From Cellvibrionales bacterium (lineage in GTDB: Bacteria > Pseudomonadota > Gammaproteobacteria > Pseudomonadales > UBA7239), in the NCBI GenBank assembly GCA_016713115.1, contig JADJPU010000001.1:2368192-2432191 (forward strand): a DNA stretch of 64,000 nucleotides, given 5' to 3'. A program made the position numbers and the translations under genes. Of the stretch, positions 35,904 through 44,860 are shown piece after piece (positions within the stretch are counted from its first letter, which is position 1; each line of letters starts with the position of its first letter). The notes under the pieces are model-generated. The model did not search any database. It had not been told where the DNA came from and was given only the letters and a program-made list of their open reading frames with translations.

Positions 35904-38615
35904 TTACTTTTTGCGGGCAGTCGTTTTCTTGGTAGCAGATTTTGCGGCTGTGGTTTTTGCTGCTGGTTTTCTGCGCACAGGGCTTTCATCATCCGCCGCG
36001 CCGCGGCTCTCTACCCAAGCGCCATTCTTATAAAACGCGCGCCAGCCGGTAGGTTTGCCGTCAATTTCACTCTGCACATACTGCTCTTTGGATTTCCGAC
36101 TAAAACGCACAATTGCAGGGTTTCCCTCTGGGTCTTGCTGCGGCGCAGAAAACAGAAACTCGTATTTAGGATCAATTTCTTTGCGATGGGGAATTAACTC
36201 CGACACCAGCGGCGCGCGTGTTTCGCGGTATTTAGGGAACTGACTGGCCGCCAAAAACAAGCCAGAAGCGCCATCACGCAGCAAATAAAAATCATCGACT
36301 TTCTGGCAACGCAGCTCTTCCATTTTTACCACATCCATTTTCGGCGGCGCGGCTTCACCATTGCGCAATAATTTGCGTGTATTTTTGCAGCTACTGTTGG
36401 TGCAACCGAAGTATTTGCCGAAGCGACCGGTTTTTAACTGCATATCAGAGCCGCATTTATCGCATTCCAACAGCGGGCCGTCATAGCCTTTTAATTTGAA
36501 CTGCCCTGCCTCTATAGCATAGCCATCACAATCAGGGTTATTGCCGCAAATATGCAACTTGCGTTTTTCATCCAACAAATAGGCATCCATTGCTGTATTG
36601 CATTTTTGGCAGCGATGTTTATGGCGCAGTTGTTGCACTTCCGCATCGTCATCTTCAGCAATTTCATCACCAGCAATTAAATTGATGGTGGTTTTGCAGC
36701 GCTCTTTTGGCGGCAGAGCGTAGCCAGAGCAGCCGAGAAAAACGCCTGTGCTGCCGGTGCGGATCTGCATATTGCGTCCGCAGCTTGGGCATTTGATGTC
36801 AGTTTCTGTGGGATCATTGGCGCGCATACCGCCTGCATCGCCCTGCGCCCGCGCTAATTTCTGACGAAAATCGCCGTAGAAATTGTCGAGCACTTTCGTC
36901 CAGCCTTTCTGCCCTTCTGCAATCTCATCCAGAGATTCTTCTAAATTGGCGGTGAAGCTGTAATCCATCAAATCACTGAACGATTCCGTCAAACGCTCGG
37001 TGACGATATCGCCCATTTTTTCCGCAAATAAGCGGCGTTTTTCCAACTTCACATAACCACGGTCTTGAATGGTGGAAATAATGGCGGCATAAGTGGATGG
37101 GCGACCAATACCACGCTTTTCCAATTCTTTCACCAAACTCGCTTCAGTGAAACGCGCTGGCGGGCTGGTGAAATGCTGCGTAGGATTCAACTGCTGCAAG
37201 GTCAACACTTCGCCGACTTTCATGTCCGGCAAAATATTATCTTCTTCGCCATCTTTCTTGTTCATTTGCGGCAACACTTTAGTGTAACCATCGAATAACA
37301 TCACACGGCCACGCGCACGCAACTCAAACTCTGCCGCTTTTACATCCACGCGCGTACTGGTGTATTGCGCAGGCACCATTTGACAAGCCACAAACTGCTG
37401 CCAAATTAAAGTGTAAAGACGCTCTGCATCGCGCTCGACTCCTGCTAATTTATTCGGCTGCAATTTCACATCTGAAGGACGAATAGCTTCGTGCGCTTCT
37501 TGCGCGCCTGATTTGCTGGCATAAAAATTAGGTTTGCTCGGCAAATATTTTTCACCGTATTGCTGGCCAATAAAATCGCGGCAGGCATGCACGGCATCCA
37601 TCGACAAATTGGTCGAATCGGTACGCATATAGGTGATGAAACCCGCCTCGTACAAACGCTGCGCCAGCATCATAGTTTTCTTCACGCTGAAACCTAAACG
37701 CGAGCTGGCTGCCTGCTGCAAAGTGGAAGTAATAAACGGCGCAGAAGGACGCGACTGCGTGGGTTTGTCTTCACGCGCCGCCACTTTGTACGCCGCTTTT
37801 TGCAAGGCGGCCTCTGCGGCTTTTGCTTGCTGCTCGTTCACCGGGCGAAAGGTTTGCTCGCCCTGCTTCATCACTTCCAATACAACAGCACTGCCTTTAG
37901 GTGTTTTTACATCGGCGTGGATTTGCCAAAACTCTTCCGGCACAAACGCGCGAATTTCACGCTCGCGTTCCACCACCAAACGCACCGCCACCGACTGCAC
38001 GCGACCGGCCGACAAACCACGCGCCACTTTCGCCCATAACAAAGGCGACACCATAAAACCAACAACGCGATCGAGAAACCGGCGCGCCTGTTGTGCATTG
38101 ACACGATTAATATCCAACTGCCCAGGCTGCGCAAACGCTTCTTGAATCGCTTTTTTGGTGATTTCGTTAAACACCACGCGGCGATATTTTTCTTTATCGC
38201 CACCAATCGCTTCACTCAAATGCCAAGCGATTGCCTCTCCTTCGCGATCCAAGTCCGTCGCGAGGTAAATGGTGTCGGCCTGCTTCGCCAGCTTGCGCAA
38301 TTCATCCACCACTTTTTCTTTGCCCGGGAGAATTTCGTACTGCGCCTTCCAACCGTTTTCAGGATCCACACCCATGCGCGTCACTAATTGCGACTGTGCT
38401 TTCTGCTCACGGTGCGCGGCTTTCTCTTCCACCGACATCTTGCGTGTTTTCGCAGCTTGCTCAGCACGCGCCTTGGTGTCGATCTCTTTGCCACCGCCGG
38501 TGGGCAGGTCGCGAATATGGCCGATGGATGACTTCACCACAAAGTCATTGCCTAAGTATTTGTTGATGGTCTTCGCTTTGGCCGGAGACTCGACGATAAC
38601 GAGGGATTTGCCCAT
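35904..38615 (-). CDS. topA: DNA topoisomerase I
   Basis: About 903 residues from the ATG at 38615. TopA relaxes negative supercoils. The TOPRIM domain starts SLVIVESPAKAKTINKYLG and contains ATDLDREGEAIAWHL; the catalytic Tyr is in FITYMRTDSTNLS. Three C-terminal zinc-ribbon-like modules are visible (CPSCGRNMQ, CQKCNTAMD, CDKCGSDMQ), then a further TopA C-terminal domain and a Lys/Ala-rich tail. A promoter and a 5' hairpin precede it. Confidence 0.96.
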   Translation of the reverse strand: MGKSLVIVESPAKAKTINKYLGNDFVVKSSIGHIRDLPTGGGKEIDTKARAEQAAKTRKMSVEEKAAHREQKAQSQLVTRMGVDPENGWKAQYEILPGKEKVVDELRKLAKQADTIYLATDLDREGEAIAWHLSEAIGGDKEKYRRVVFNEITKKAIQEAFAQPGQLDINRVNAQQARRFLDRVVGFMVSPLLWAKVARGLSAGRVQSVAVRLVVEREREIRAFVPEEFWQIHADVKTPKGSAVVLEVMKQGEQTFRPVNEQQAKAAEAALQKAAYKVAAREDKPTQSRPSAPFITSTLQQAASSRLGFSVKKTMMLAQRLYEAGFITYMRTDSTNLSMDAVHACRDFIGQQYGEKYLPSKPNFYASKSGAQEAHEAIRPSDVKLQPNKLAGVERDAERLYTLIWQQFVACQMVPAQYTSTRVDVKAAEFELRARGRVMLFDGYTKVLPQMNKKDGEEDNILPDMKVGEVLTLQQLNPTQHFTSPPARFTEASLVKELEKRGIGRPSTYAAIISTIQDRGYVKLEKRRLFAEKMGDIVTERLTESFSDLMDYSFTANLEESLDEIAEGQKGWTKVLDNFYGDFRQKLARAQGDAGGMRANDPTETDIKCPSCGRNMQIRTGSTGVFLGCSGYALPPKERCKTTINLIAGDEIAEDDDAEVQQLRHKHRCQKCNTAMDAYLLDEKRKLHICGNNPDCDGYAIEAGQFKLKGYDGPLLECDKCGSDMQLKTGRFGKYFGCTNSSCKNTRKLLRNGEAAPPKMDVVKMEELRCQKVDDFYLLRDGASGLFLAASQFPKYRETRAPLVSELIPHRKEIDPKYEFLFSAPQQDPEGNPAIVRFSRKSKEQYVQSEIDGKPTGWRAFYKNGAWVESRGAADDESPVRRKPAAKTTAAKSATKKTTARKK

Positions 38616-38669
38616 AAATACCTTTGCTGTGTGCAGCTTTGGATAGTCGGTCAAAGGGGAGCCCCAATG

Positions 38670-38687
38670 GCACCCTTCAGAGGGTGC
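38670..38687 (-). promoter_or_regulatory. Hairpin at the 5' end of the topA transcript
   Basis: A perfect seven-pair inverted repeat, GCACCCT and AGGGTGC around four bases, lies at the predicted topA transcription start. A stem at the extreme 5' end could protect the mRNA or act as an operator; no T run follows, so it is not a terminator. Confidence 0.6.
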
Positions 38688-38690
38688 GAC

Positions 38691-38719
38691 TATATAAGAA
38701 GGAAGACTAGGCTGGTCAA
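38691..38719 (-). promoter_or_regulatory. Sigma-70 promoter of topA
   Basis: Minus strand TTGACC (38714-38719) and TATATA (38691-38696) separated by 17 bases. The start would fall near 38685, giving a leader of about 70 bases. The T/A-rich -10 with GC-rich discriminator (GTCGCACC) suits supercoiling-sensitive control, which is known for topA in E. coli; that link is inference. Confidence 0.7.
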
Positions 38720-38748
38720 GCTAAAAAACGGCTTTGCTTAAAAAATGA

Positions 38749-40041
38749 TCAGAACAGGCGTACCTCAAAGCAGTTGCCACCTGCCAGCAAGTTGTACAGC
38801 CGAATGTCCCAACCCTGATGGACACAAATACGCCGCACCAAGGACAGCCCTAAGCCCAAACCCTCTCCACGCGCCGCAGTCCCACGCACAAAGGGCTGAA
38901 AAATTGCCTCCTTGCGCTCGTCTTCAATCTGCTTGCCTGTGTCTTCTACGCGAAATCCTGTACTAGTCAGCACTAAGCGCACGGAGCCGCTATCTGTGTA
39001 ATGCACGGCATTGCGAATCAAATTGGAAATCACTGCACGCAGTAAGGCAGTGTTAAAGCGTTGGTCTGATTGCGCTGGGGCAGACTCCAGCACCAAACTT
39101 AAAGACAACTGTTTGCCTGTGGCAGTGGATTGCCATTGCTCGCATTGCTCGCGCGCCATTTGCTCTAAAGTAACGCGACTGATAGCTGCATCCACTTCGA
39201 CATTGTTGCGCGCCAATTGCAAAAAAGTATGCACAAGATCGCGCATTTCTTGTGCAGCACGCTGAATCCTTGCCAATTGATTCTGCTGCTTTTCATTGAG
39301 CTGTGCAGATGCTTGCAACAATTCACACGCCGTGGCGATAACTGTCAGCGGCGTGCGCAACTCATGACTAACATCACTAGTAAAAAAACGCTCGCGTTCT
39401 AGCGTGCCATTGATACGCGCCAAGGCATCATCAAAAGCCAGTGCCAATTGCCCTACTTCGTCAGCTGCATAATCAACCGCCAAGGGCGTACTTGTTGTAG
39501 GTTTCTGTTCACGATCACGCACCTGCTGCGCCAAACGCGAAACTGGCGACATGATGCGGCGCGCCAGAAAATAGCCCAACACCCATGCCGCTACCACACT
39601 TAATACAAAACCCGCCACCACGATCAAAAACAAAGCTCGTTCGCGTCGCTCAAAATTGGTTTGATCACGCAAAAACAAAAACTTTTCATCACCCTGCTGA
39701 TAAACAAGTGCGTGAAATGCCTCTCCATCACGAAACACTTCATGGAATCCTGTATTCAAATTTTTTAACCAATCTGGCGGTGCATTCCATTCATCCACCT
39801 GATCAGTTTTATCGTGATAAAAACGCGAACCAGGCAGCAAATCCAAATCGCGCCCTTCGCTGTAACGCGCCATTGCCAGCGTGAGATCATCGTGCAGCGA
39901 ATTGCTCAGCAGCTGACTCTCCACCACTTTTACAACCACAATAACGCCAACAGAAAACAGAGCACTGATCACTGCCGCCATCAATACAAAAGCGACAATA
40001 ATGCGGCGCGACAGTTGTTGGTTTTTTTTCAATGCCTGCAT
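38749..40041 (-). CDS. Two-component sensor histidine kinase
   Basis: 430 residues. Two helices (about 14-36 and 140-163) frame a periplasmic sensor of about 100 residues; HAMP follows, then HisKA with FFTSDVSHELRTPLTVI and an HATPase with NLIRNAVHYTD, VEDTGKQI and GLGLGLSLV. This is the EnvZ/QseC-like layout. The response regulator gene lies 25 bases upstream in the same direction, so the two form one system; the signal is unknown. Confidence 0.92.
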   Translation of the reverse strand: MQALKKNQQLSRRIIVAFVLMAAVISALFSVGVIVVVKVVESQLLSNSLHDDLTLAMARYSEGRDLDLLPGSRFYHDKTDQVDEWNAPPDWLKNLNTGFHEVFRDGEAFHALVYQQGDEKFLFLRDQTNFERRERALFLIVVAGFVLSVVAAWVLGYFLARRIMSPVSRLAQQVRDREQKPTTSTPLAVDYAADEVGQLALAFDDALARINGTLERERFFTSDVSHELRTPLTVIATACELLQASAQLNEKQQNQLARIQRAAQEMRDLVHTFLQLARNNVEVDAAISRVTLEQMAREQCEQWQSTATGKQLSLSLVLESAPAQSDQRFNTALLRAVISNLIRNAVHYTDSGSVRLVLTSTGFRVEDTGKQIEDERKEAIFQPFVRGTAARGEGLGLGLSLVRRICVHQGWDIRLYNLLAGGNCFEVRLF

Positions 40042-40066
40042 TTTTTATACTCTGGCTAATATTCCA

Positions 40067-40738
40067 TCACGCTTGTTGCAATGCCAAACGAAATCCTATG
40101 CCGTGCACTGTATGCAATAAGTGTGTTTCAAAGGGCTTATCTATCAATTGGCGCAATTGGTGAATATGGCTGCGCAAACTGTCGCTATCGGGGCAATTAT
40201 CGCCCCATACCGCTTCTTCCAACTGCTCGCGGCGCACCACTGACGGGCTACGTTGCATCAAAATTTCCAATAATTTCAAACTGATTGGGTTTAATTTGAT
40301 GGTTTTATTTTCTCGTTTCACTTCCAGAGAATCTAAGTCATAAGTTAGATCAGCCACGGCCAATAATCGACTGGCACCGTGCGTACGGCGCAACACGGCT
40401 TCGATACGTGCGACCAGTTCAGACAATTCAAATGGCTTGACCAGATAGTCATCTGCGCCAGAAGAAAACCCCTGTAGACGATCATCTAAAGTATCTCGCG
40501 CCGTCAACATAATAACAGGCAAATTATTTCTCGCTTCGCGCAAGCGCTGACACAACGTGAATCCGTCAATGCCTGGCATCATCACATCCAGCACTGCCAA
40601 ATCATAGGACTCCGTGACAGCTAAATGCATCCCCGTCATACCATCTTGCGCGCAGTCTACGGTATAGCCTTTTAACTCAAGATAATCCGTTAAATTTGCC
40701 AGAATATCGCGATTATCTTCCACCAATAAAATACGCAT
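40067..40738 (-). CDS. OmpR/PhoB-family response regulator
   Basis: 223 residues. The receiver domain has the acidic pair in LVEDN, phospho-acceptor Asp in LAVLDVMMPGIDG (about residue 51), Thr in MLTARD and Lys in LVKPFE; the C-terminal winged helix ends in HTVHGIGFRL. GGAG lies eight bases before the ATG. It pairs with the downstream kinase and follows an InaA-like kinase gene by 29 bases, forming a three-gene operon. Confidence 0.95.
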   Translation of the reverse strand: MRILLVEDNRDILANLTDYLELKGYTVDCAQDGMTGMHLAVTESYDLAVLDVMMPGIDGFTLCQRLREARNNLPVIMLTARDTLDDRLQGFSSGADDYLVKPFELSELVARIEAVLRRTHGASRLLAVADLTYDLDSLEVKRENKTIKLNPISLKLLEILMQRSPSVVRREQLEEAVWGDNCPDSDSLRSHIHQLRQLIDKPFETHLLHTVHGIGFRLALQQA

Positions 40739-40767
40739 ATTTCACTCCAATTATTACGAAAGCTGCT

Positions 40768-41454
40768 TCATGATTTGGCATGACCCGCCAACAATATTTT
40801 CCATTCTTGTTCACTCCACAATTCGCGGCTGTGACGATATAGCTGATCGAGATCACGTCGCGATGCTTTTTTAGGCAGCCAACAATGACGCGCTTTCTCT
40901 AAATCCAACAAGGCGATTTCAGGCAACACAACAGTATCACCGGCCGTCAAAAAAATGTGCTTAGGGTACAAACAGGTGTGCTGCCACTGTGCGTTATGCA
41001 CTACACCCAGAACACGACCCATTTCTTGTAACAAGCGTTGATGCTGCTCGTCACCAATGCGCTGTCTACCGCCGCGACCGTACCAAGTTTCTAAATCGAC
41101 AAAGCCATCTAAAGATTTAGTGACTAATACCGCCTGCCAATCGCCATTCACTTTTCTCGCTTCTGCAAAGACAATTTCTGGCGTAGTGATGCTCAATTTT
41201 CTCAATGCCGATGTGGCGAATTTTTCACGCATCACCGTGGGCAAACCAAACGGATAACGCAAACTACGAAACAGGTGATTGCGCTGGCGCTTGATGTAGA
41301 CCATCCCCAATGCCGGTAACACCAACCGCTCCACGCCACTTTCCCCATCGCGCCGTACATTGGCCGGCTCTACAGATTCGCCACGAAGATTCCACCATCC
41401 GTTAAAATCGGTTGGCACGCTTAAATCGTTTGTTGCACTCACGCAGGCATCCAT
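40768..41454 (-). CDS. InaA/Kdo-kinase-like protein (lipopolysaccharide kinase family)
   Basis: 228 residues. Resembles InaA and the RfaP/WaaP-type small kinases: YIKRQRNHLFRSL near the phosphate-binding region, TPEIVFAEAR, VLVTKSLDGFVDLETW, GRVLGVVHNAQWQHTCLYPKHIF (catalytic loop with H-x-x-x-x-x-K-H) and LLDLEKAR in place of the DFG Asp. Such proteins phosphorylate LPS core or small molecules, or act in stress response; which applies here is unknown. It is first in the operon with the two-component genes. Confidence 0.8.
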   Translation of the reverse strand: MDACVSATNDLSVPTDFNGWWNLRGESVEPANVRRDGESGVERLVLPALGMVYIKRQRNHLFRSLRYPFGLPTVMREKFATSALRKLSITTPEIVFAEARKVNGDWQAVLVTKSLDGFVDLETWYGRGGRQRIGDEQHQRLLQEMGRVLGVVHNAQWQHTCLYPKHIFLTAGDTVVLPEIALLDLEKARHCWLPKKASRRDLDQLYRHSRELWSEQEWKILLAGHAKS

Positions 41455-41474
41455 CGTCTTTACTCAATATGCGA

Positions 41475-41480
41475 ATTATA
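41475..41480 (-). promoter_or_regulatory. Candidate -10 box of the InaA/two-component operon
   Basis: A perfect TATAAT on the minus strand about 20 bases before the InaA-like ATG. The -35 position holds no consensus hexamer, so control by an activator is possible. Confidence 0.4.
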
Positions 41481-41510
41481 GCGATACTCTGACAACACTA
41501 ATCACAGGTT

Positions 41511-41969
41511 ATGAAAATGGAATGGTTTCCGCATGTCACCGTAGCCACGGTTATCGAGCGCGATGGAAAATTTCTACTTGTCCACGAACTGGATAAATTT
41601 CAGCAAAAAATGGTGTACAACCAGCCTGCAGGGCACTGGGAAAAAGACGAAACTATCGTTGCAGCAGCGATCCGCGAAACGCTGGAAGAAACCGCTTGGC
41701 GAGTAAAAATTGATAGCTGGCTCGGTCTTTATACCTACACAGCCCCCGCCAATAGCGTCACTTATCTACGCGTGGCTTTTGTTGCCAATCTCGTCGAAAA
41801 CATGAACACGCAGCTGGATGAAGGCATACAAGCGGCTGTATGGATGGACTACGAAACCCTACTGCTCAAAGAAGCTGCAGGTGAATTACGCAGCCCTTTG
41901 GTCAAACAGGTGATCGACGATTACCGCAGCGGCCGCCGCTTACCTCTCAACAGCATTTACGAGCACTGA
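41511..41969 (+). CDS. nudJ: Nudix hydrolase, NudJ-like
   Basis: 152 residues. Nudix enzymes cleave nucleoside diphosphates linked to another group; NudJ acts on HMP-PP and nucleoside triphosphates. The Nudix box is GHWEKDETIVAAAIRETLEETAW with the REtlEE core intact. Family context supports NudJ: in Pseudomonas and E. coli the gene lies directly before mnmA, as here. An ATG two codons later (41517) is an alternative start. Confidence 0.88.
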   Translation: MKMEWFPHVTVATVIERDGKFLLVHELDKFQQKMVYNQPAGHWEKDETIVAAAIRETLEETAWRVKIDSWLGLYTYTAPANSVTYLRVAFVANLVENMNTQLDEGIQAAVWMDYETLLLKEAAGELRSPLVKQVIDDYRSGRRLPLNSIYEH

Positions 41970-42027
41970 ACAGCTGCTACCGTACGCCAGCAGGGGTATT
42001 TTGGCTCCCTGAGTGGAGTCCTTTAGA

Positions 42028-43161
42028 ATGGCAGGCTCTATTTCAGCTCACCTCCCCATCATGAACAGCCCCACCAAAGTCATCGTCGGTATGTCCGGCG
42101 GCGTCGATTCTTCGGTCACTGCCCTGCTGCTACAACAGCAAGGCTATGCCGTGGAAGGCTTGTTCATGAAAAACTGGGACGAGGACGACGGCAGCGAATA
42201 CTGCACCGCCAAAGCGGATCTTTCAGACGCGCAAGCTGTCGCCGACAAACTCGGCATCCACTTACACACCGCCAACTTTGCCAGCGAATACTGGGACAAT
42301 GTATTCGAGTATTTTCTCGCCGAATACCGCGCAGGTCGCACACCGAACCCTGACATCCTCTGCAATCGCGAAATTAAATTCAAAGTTTTTCTGGATTACG
42401 CCACCTTGCTCGGCGCAGATAAAATCGCCACCGGCCACTACTGCCGCGTTAAAACTATCAACGAAAAAACAGCATTATTGAAAGGTCTTGATCCAGAAAA
42501 AGATCAAAGCTACTTTTTACATGCCGTGACCGAACAAGCCTTAGCTAAAACTTTATTTCCCATTGGTGAGTTAGAAAAATCAACTGTGCGAAAACTGGCC
42601 GAACAGCACGGACTCGCCACCGCCAAGAAGAAAGATTCCACGGGCATTTGTTTTATTGGCGAACGCCGCTTCAAAGATTTTTTAGAACGCTATCTACCTG
42701 CACAACCCGGTACCATTCTTTCTGTTGATGGCAAAATCGTTGGCAAACACAGTGGCTTGATGTACTACACCATCGGCCAGCGCCAAGGTTTGGGCATCGG
42801 CGGCGTAAAAGATGCCAGTGAAGACCCTTGGTATGTGGTTGACAAAGATCTCGCCAACAATGTGCTGCTTGTGGCGCAAGGCGAACACCCTTCGCAATAC
42901 GCTTCTGCACTGGCGTGTTCACAACTGCATTGGATCAGTGGTGCAGCACCCAATCATCAAACACCTTTACACTGCAAAATTCGCTACCGCCAAGCCGATC
43001 AAGCTTGTCGAATTACACTGTCAGAAAATGGAAATGCTCGCGTAGATTTTTCTGAAGCACAACGCGCCATTTCTCCCGGGCAATCTATCGTCTTCTATCA
43101 AGATGAAATTTGTTTAGGCGGCGGCATTATTGAAAGAAAAATTTCCACGGAGACTGCATGA
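42028..43161 (+). CDS. mnmA: tRNA-specific 2-thiouridylase MnmA
   Basis: About 377 residues from ATG 42028, chosen for GGAG nine bases before it; ATG 42061 gives the more usual N-terminus and cannot be excluded. MnmA adenylates U34 of tRNA-Glu, -Gln and -Lys and adds sulfur from TusE. PP-loop VGMSGGVDSS, catalytic Cys in NPDILCNREIKF and the second Cys in DSTGICFIGERRF are present. It overlaps hflD by four bases, and tusDCBE follow in the same run. Confidence 0.96.
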   Translation: MAGSISAHLPIMNSPTKVIVGMSGGVDSSVTALLLQQQGYAVEGLFMKNWDEDDGSEYCTAKADLSDAQAVADKLGIHLHTANFASEYWDNVFEYFLAEYRAGRTPNPDILCNREIKFKVFLDYATLLGADKIATGHYCRVKTINEKTALLKGLDPEKDQSYFLHAVTEQALAKTLFPIGELEKSTVRKLAEQHGLATAKKKDSTGICFIGERRFKDFLERYLPAQPGTILSVDGKIVGKHSGLMYYTIGQRQGLGIGGVKDASEDPWYVVDKDLANNVLLVAQGEHPSQYASALACSQLHWISGAAPNHQTPLHCKIRYRQADQACRITLSENGNARVDFSEAQRAISPGQSIVFYQDEICLGGGIIERKISTETA

Positions 43162-43781
43162 GCAACACACCCGTTACCGACCAAGCCATCGCACTCGCGG
43201 GCATTGCGCAAGCTGCCATGTTGGTTAACCAACTCGCACGCGAAGGTAATGCCGATCAGCAAGCCATGCAATGCACTATCCACAGCATTCTGGCACTGGA
43301 CGCGCCAGACAGCGAAAGTATCTTCATCAACAGAAAACACCTACATTTAGGCTTAAAAACTGTGCGCGAAGCATTTGAGCGCGACACAGCATCCAGCGCA
43401 GAAACACTGCGCTATTGCGCCAGTATGCTGCACTTACAAAAACAACTCGTTAAAAACCCATCCATGCTGGATGCTTTGCGTAAACGCATCCAACAGCTGC
43501 AAAAACAAATTGATTTGCACGGCGAACACACTTCCAGCCAAGTATTTAGCAGCATCGCCAGCATTTATTCCGACACACTGAGCACTTTCCAATTTCGTGT
43601 GCAGGTCAATGGCCGCCCTGAGTTACTACAACAGCAAAACATTGCCGATCAAATCCGCACCGCGCTCTTTGGCGGTGTACGCGCCGCAATCCTGTGGCGG
43701 CAGCTGGGCGGCTCGCGCTTGGATTTTATTTTTCGTCGCAAAGCCATTTACAACGCCACCGTTGCACTAATGGAAGCCTGA
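43158..43781 (+). CDS. hflD: High-frequency lysogenization protein HflD homologue
   Basis: 207 residues, mostly helical. HflD is a peripheral membrane-associated protein of unclear cell function, first known for affecting lambda CII. Family features include the N-terminal QAIALAGIAQAAMLVNQLA and C-terminal QIRTALFGGVRAAILWRQLGG region. The mnmA-hflD adjacency with overlapping ATGA is conserved in gammaproteobacteria; purB usually follows but here the tus genes do. Confidence 0.92.
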   Translation: MSNTPVTDQAIALAGIAQAAMLVNQLAREGNADQQAMQCTIHSILALDAPDSESIFINRKHLHLGLKTVREAFERDTASSAETLRYCASMLHLQKQLVKNPSMLDALRKRIQQLQKQIDLHGEHTSSQVFSSIASIYSDTLSTFQFRVQVNGRPELLQQQNIADQIRTALFGGVRAAILWRQLGGSRLDFIFRRKAIYNATVALMEA

Positions 43782-43783
43782 GT

Positions 43784-44173
43784 GTGAAATTTTCCCTACT
43801 GGTGACAGCCGCCCCCTGCAACAGCGAAGCACCGGCGACGGCGCTGCGCTTTGCTAAAGCTGCACTGGAAAGCGGCCACAGCATCTATCGCATTTTTTTC
43901 TTCCGCGATGGCATACATAACGCCAGCACTTTCAGCGTATCGCCCCAAGACGAAAACAATATCTCTGCTGCGTGGCAAGATTTCTGCGGAGAGCAGCAAT
44001 TGGATGCCGTGATCTGCGTTTCTGCCGCCATTAAACGCGGTGTGCTGGATGCGGCAGAGAGCCAACGCTGGCAGCGTAGCGGATCCAACGCAGCACCACA
44101 GATGTCAATTGGTGGTTTGGGTTTACTAACTGAAGCCATTATTCACAGTGATCGCGTCGTGACTTTTGGATAA
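43784..44173 (+). CDS. tusD: Sulfurtransferase complex subunit TusD
   Basis: 129 residues from GTG 43784, three bases after the hflD stop. TusD, part of the TusBCD hexamer, accepts persulfide sulfur from TusA on a conserved Cys, here in AVICVSAAIKRGVLD, and passes it to TusE. FSLLVTAAPCNSE and GGLGLLTEAIIHSDRVV are typical DsrE-fold features. The tusDCBE order is complete. Confidence 0.93.
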   Translation: MKFSLLVTAAPCNSEAPATALRFAKAALESGHSIYRIFFFRDGIHNASTFSVSPQDENNISAAWQDFCGEQQLDAVICVSAAIKRGVLDAAESQRWQRSGSNAAPQMSIGGLGLLTEAIIHSDRVVTFG

Positions 44174-44177
44174 ACCA

Positions 44178-44552
44178 ATGCCAACTGTAACAGCAAAAAA
44201 ATCCATTTTATTTGTGGTACAGCACACACCCTATGGCAGCAGCGCCACACAAGAAGCCTTAGATGCAGCATTGGCTACTGCTGCCTTTGAACAAAATGTG
44301 CAATTATTTTTCAGTGGAGATGGCGTGTGGTCATTGCTCTGCTCACAACAGAGTGAACTCATTCAAAGAAAAAACATCGAAAAAGTACTGCATGCTCTGC
44401 ACTATTACGATATTGAATCTATCTATATCGACCTGAATTCATTACAGGAACGGGGTCTTGCTGCAGAAAACCTCACATTGCCCGCCACTGCGCTCACTGC
44501 CGCCGAACAAGCGGCGCTGTTTCAGCGCGCTGATTGCGTTATTACTTTGTAG
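44178..44552 (+). CDS. tusC: Sulfurtransferase complex subunit TusC
   Basis: About 124 residues from the ATG at 44178, four bases after tusD. DsrF-like member of the TusBCD hexamer. SILFVVQHTPYGSSATQEALD and VQLFFSGDGVWSLL are the family strands. It lacks a key catalytic Cys, as usual for TusC, and has a structural role. Confidence 0.9.
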   Translation: MPTVTAKKSILFVVQHTPYGSSATQEALDAALATAAFEQNVQLFFSGDGVWSLLCSQQSELIQRKNIEKVLHALHYYDIESIYIDLNSLQERGLAAENLTLPATALTAAEQAALFQRADCVITL

Positions 44553-44560
44553 TGATCACC

Positions 44561-44860
44561 ATGACAACGCTGCACACACTCAACGCCTCCGCCAAACAAC
44601 ACGCAGAACTGACTAAACGCCTCCTGCGCTGCGCCTCTCAAGGTGATGCCCTGCTATTGCTCGGCGACGGCACTTACAACTTAGCCGACAAAGCTTTTTT
44701 ATTCGCCACACAAGAAAAGGGACTCTTGCTTTATGCCATGAGCATTGACCTGCAAGTACGCGGCCTGCAAACGATAGCTAACAACGCCACCTCAGCCGAC
44801 GATGCGTTGTTTGTTGCGCTCAGTTGTCAGCACAGCAAAGTGGTGAGCTGGTTTCCATGA
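44561..44860 (+). CDS. tusB: Sulfurtransferase complex subunit TusB
   Basis: About 99 residues from the ATG at 44561. DsrH-like third subunit of TusBCD. MTTLHTLNASAKQ is followed by DALLLLGDGTYNL, the strand-loop signature of TusB. The stop overlaps tusE by four bases (ATGA). The sequence is more divergent than TusD, so the assignment leans on the operon. Confidence 0.87.
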   Translation: MTTLHTLNASAKQHAELTKRLLRCASQGDALLLLGDGTYNLADKAFLFATQEKGLLLYAMSIDLQVRGLQTIANNATSADDALFVALSCQHSKVVSWFP

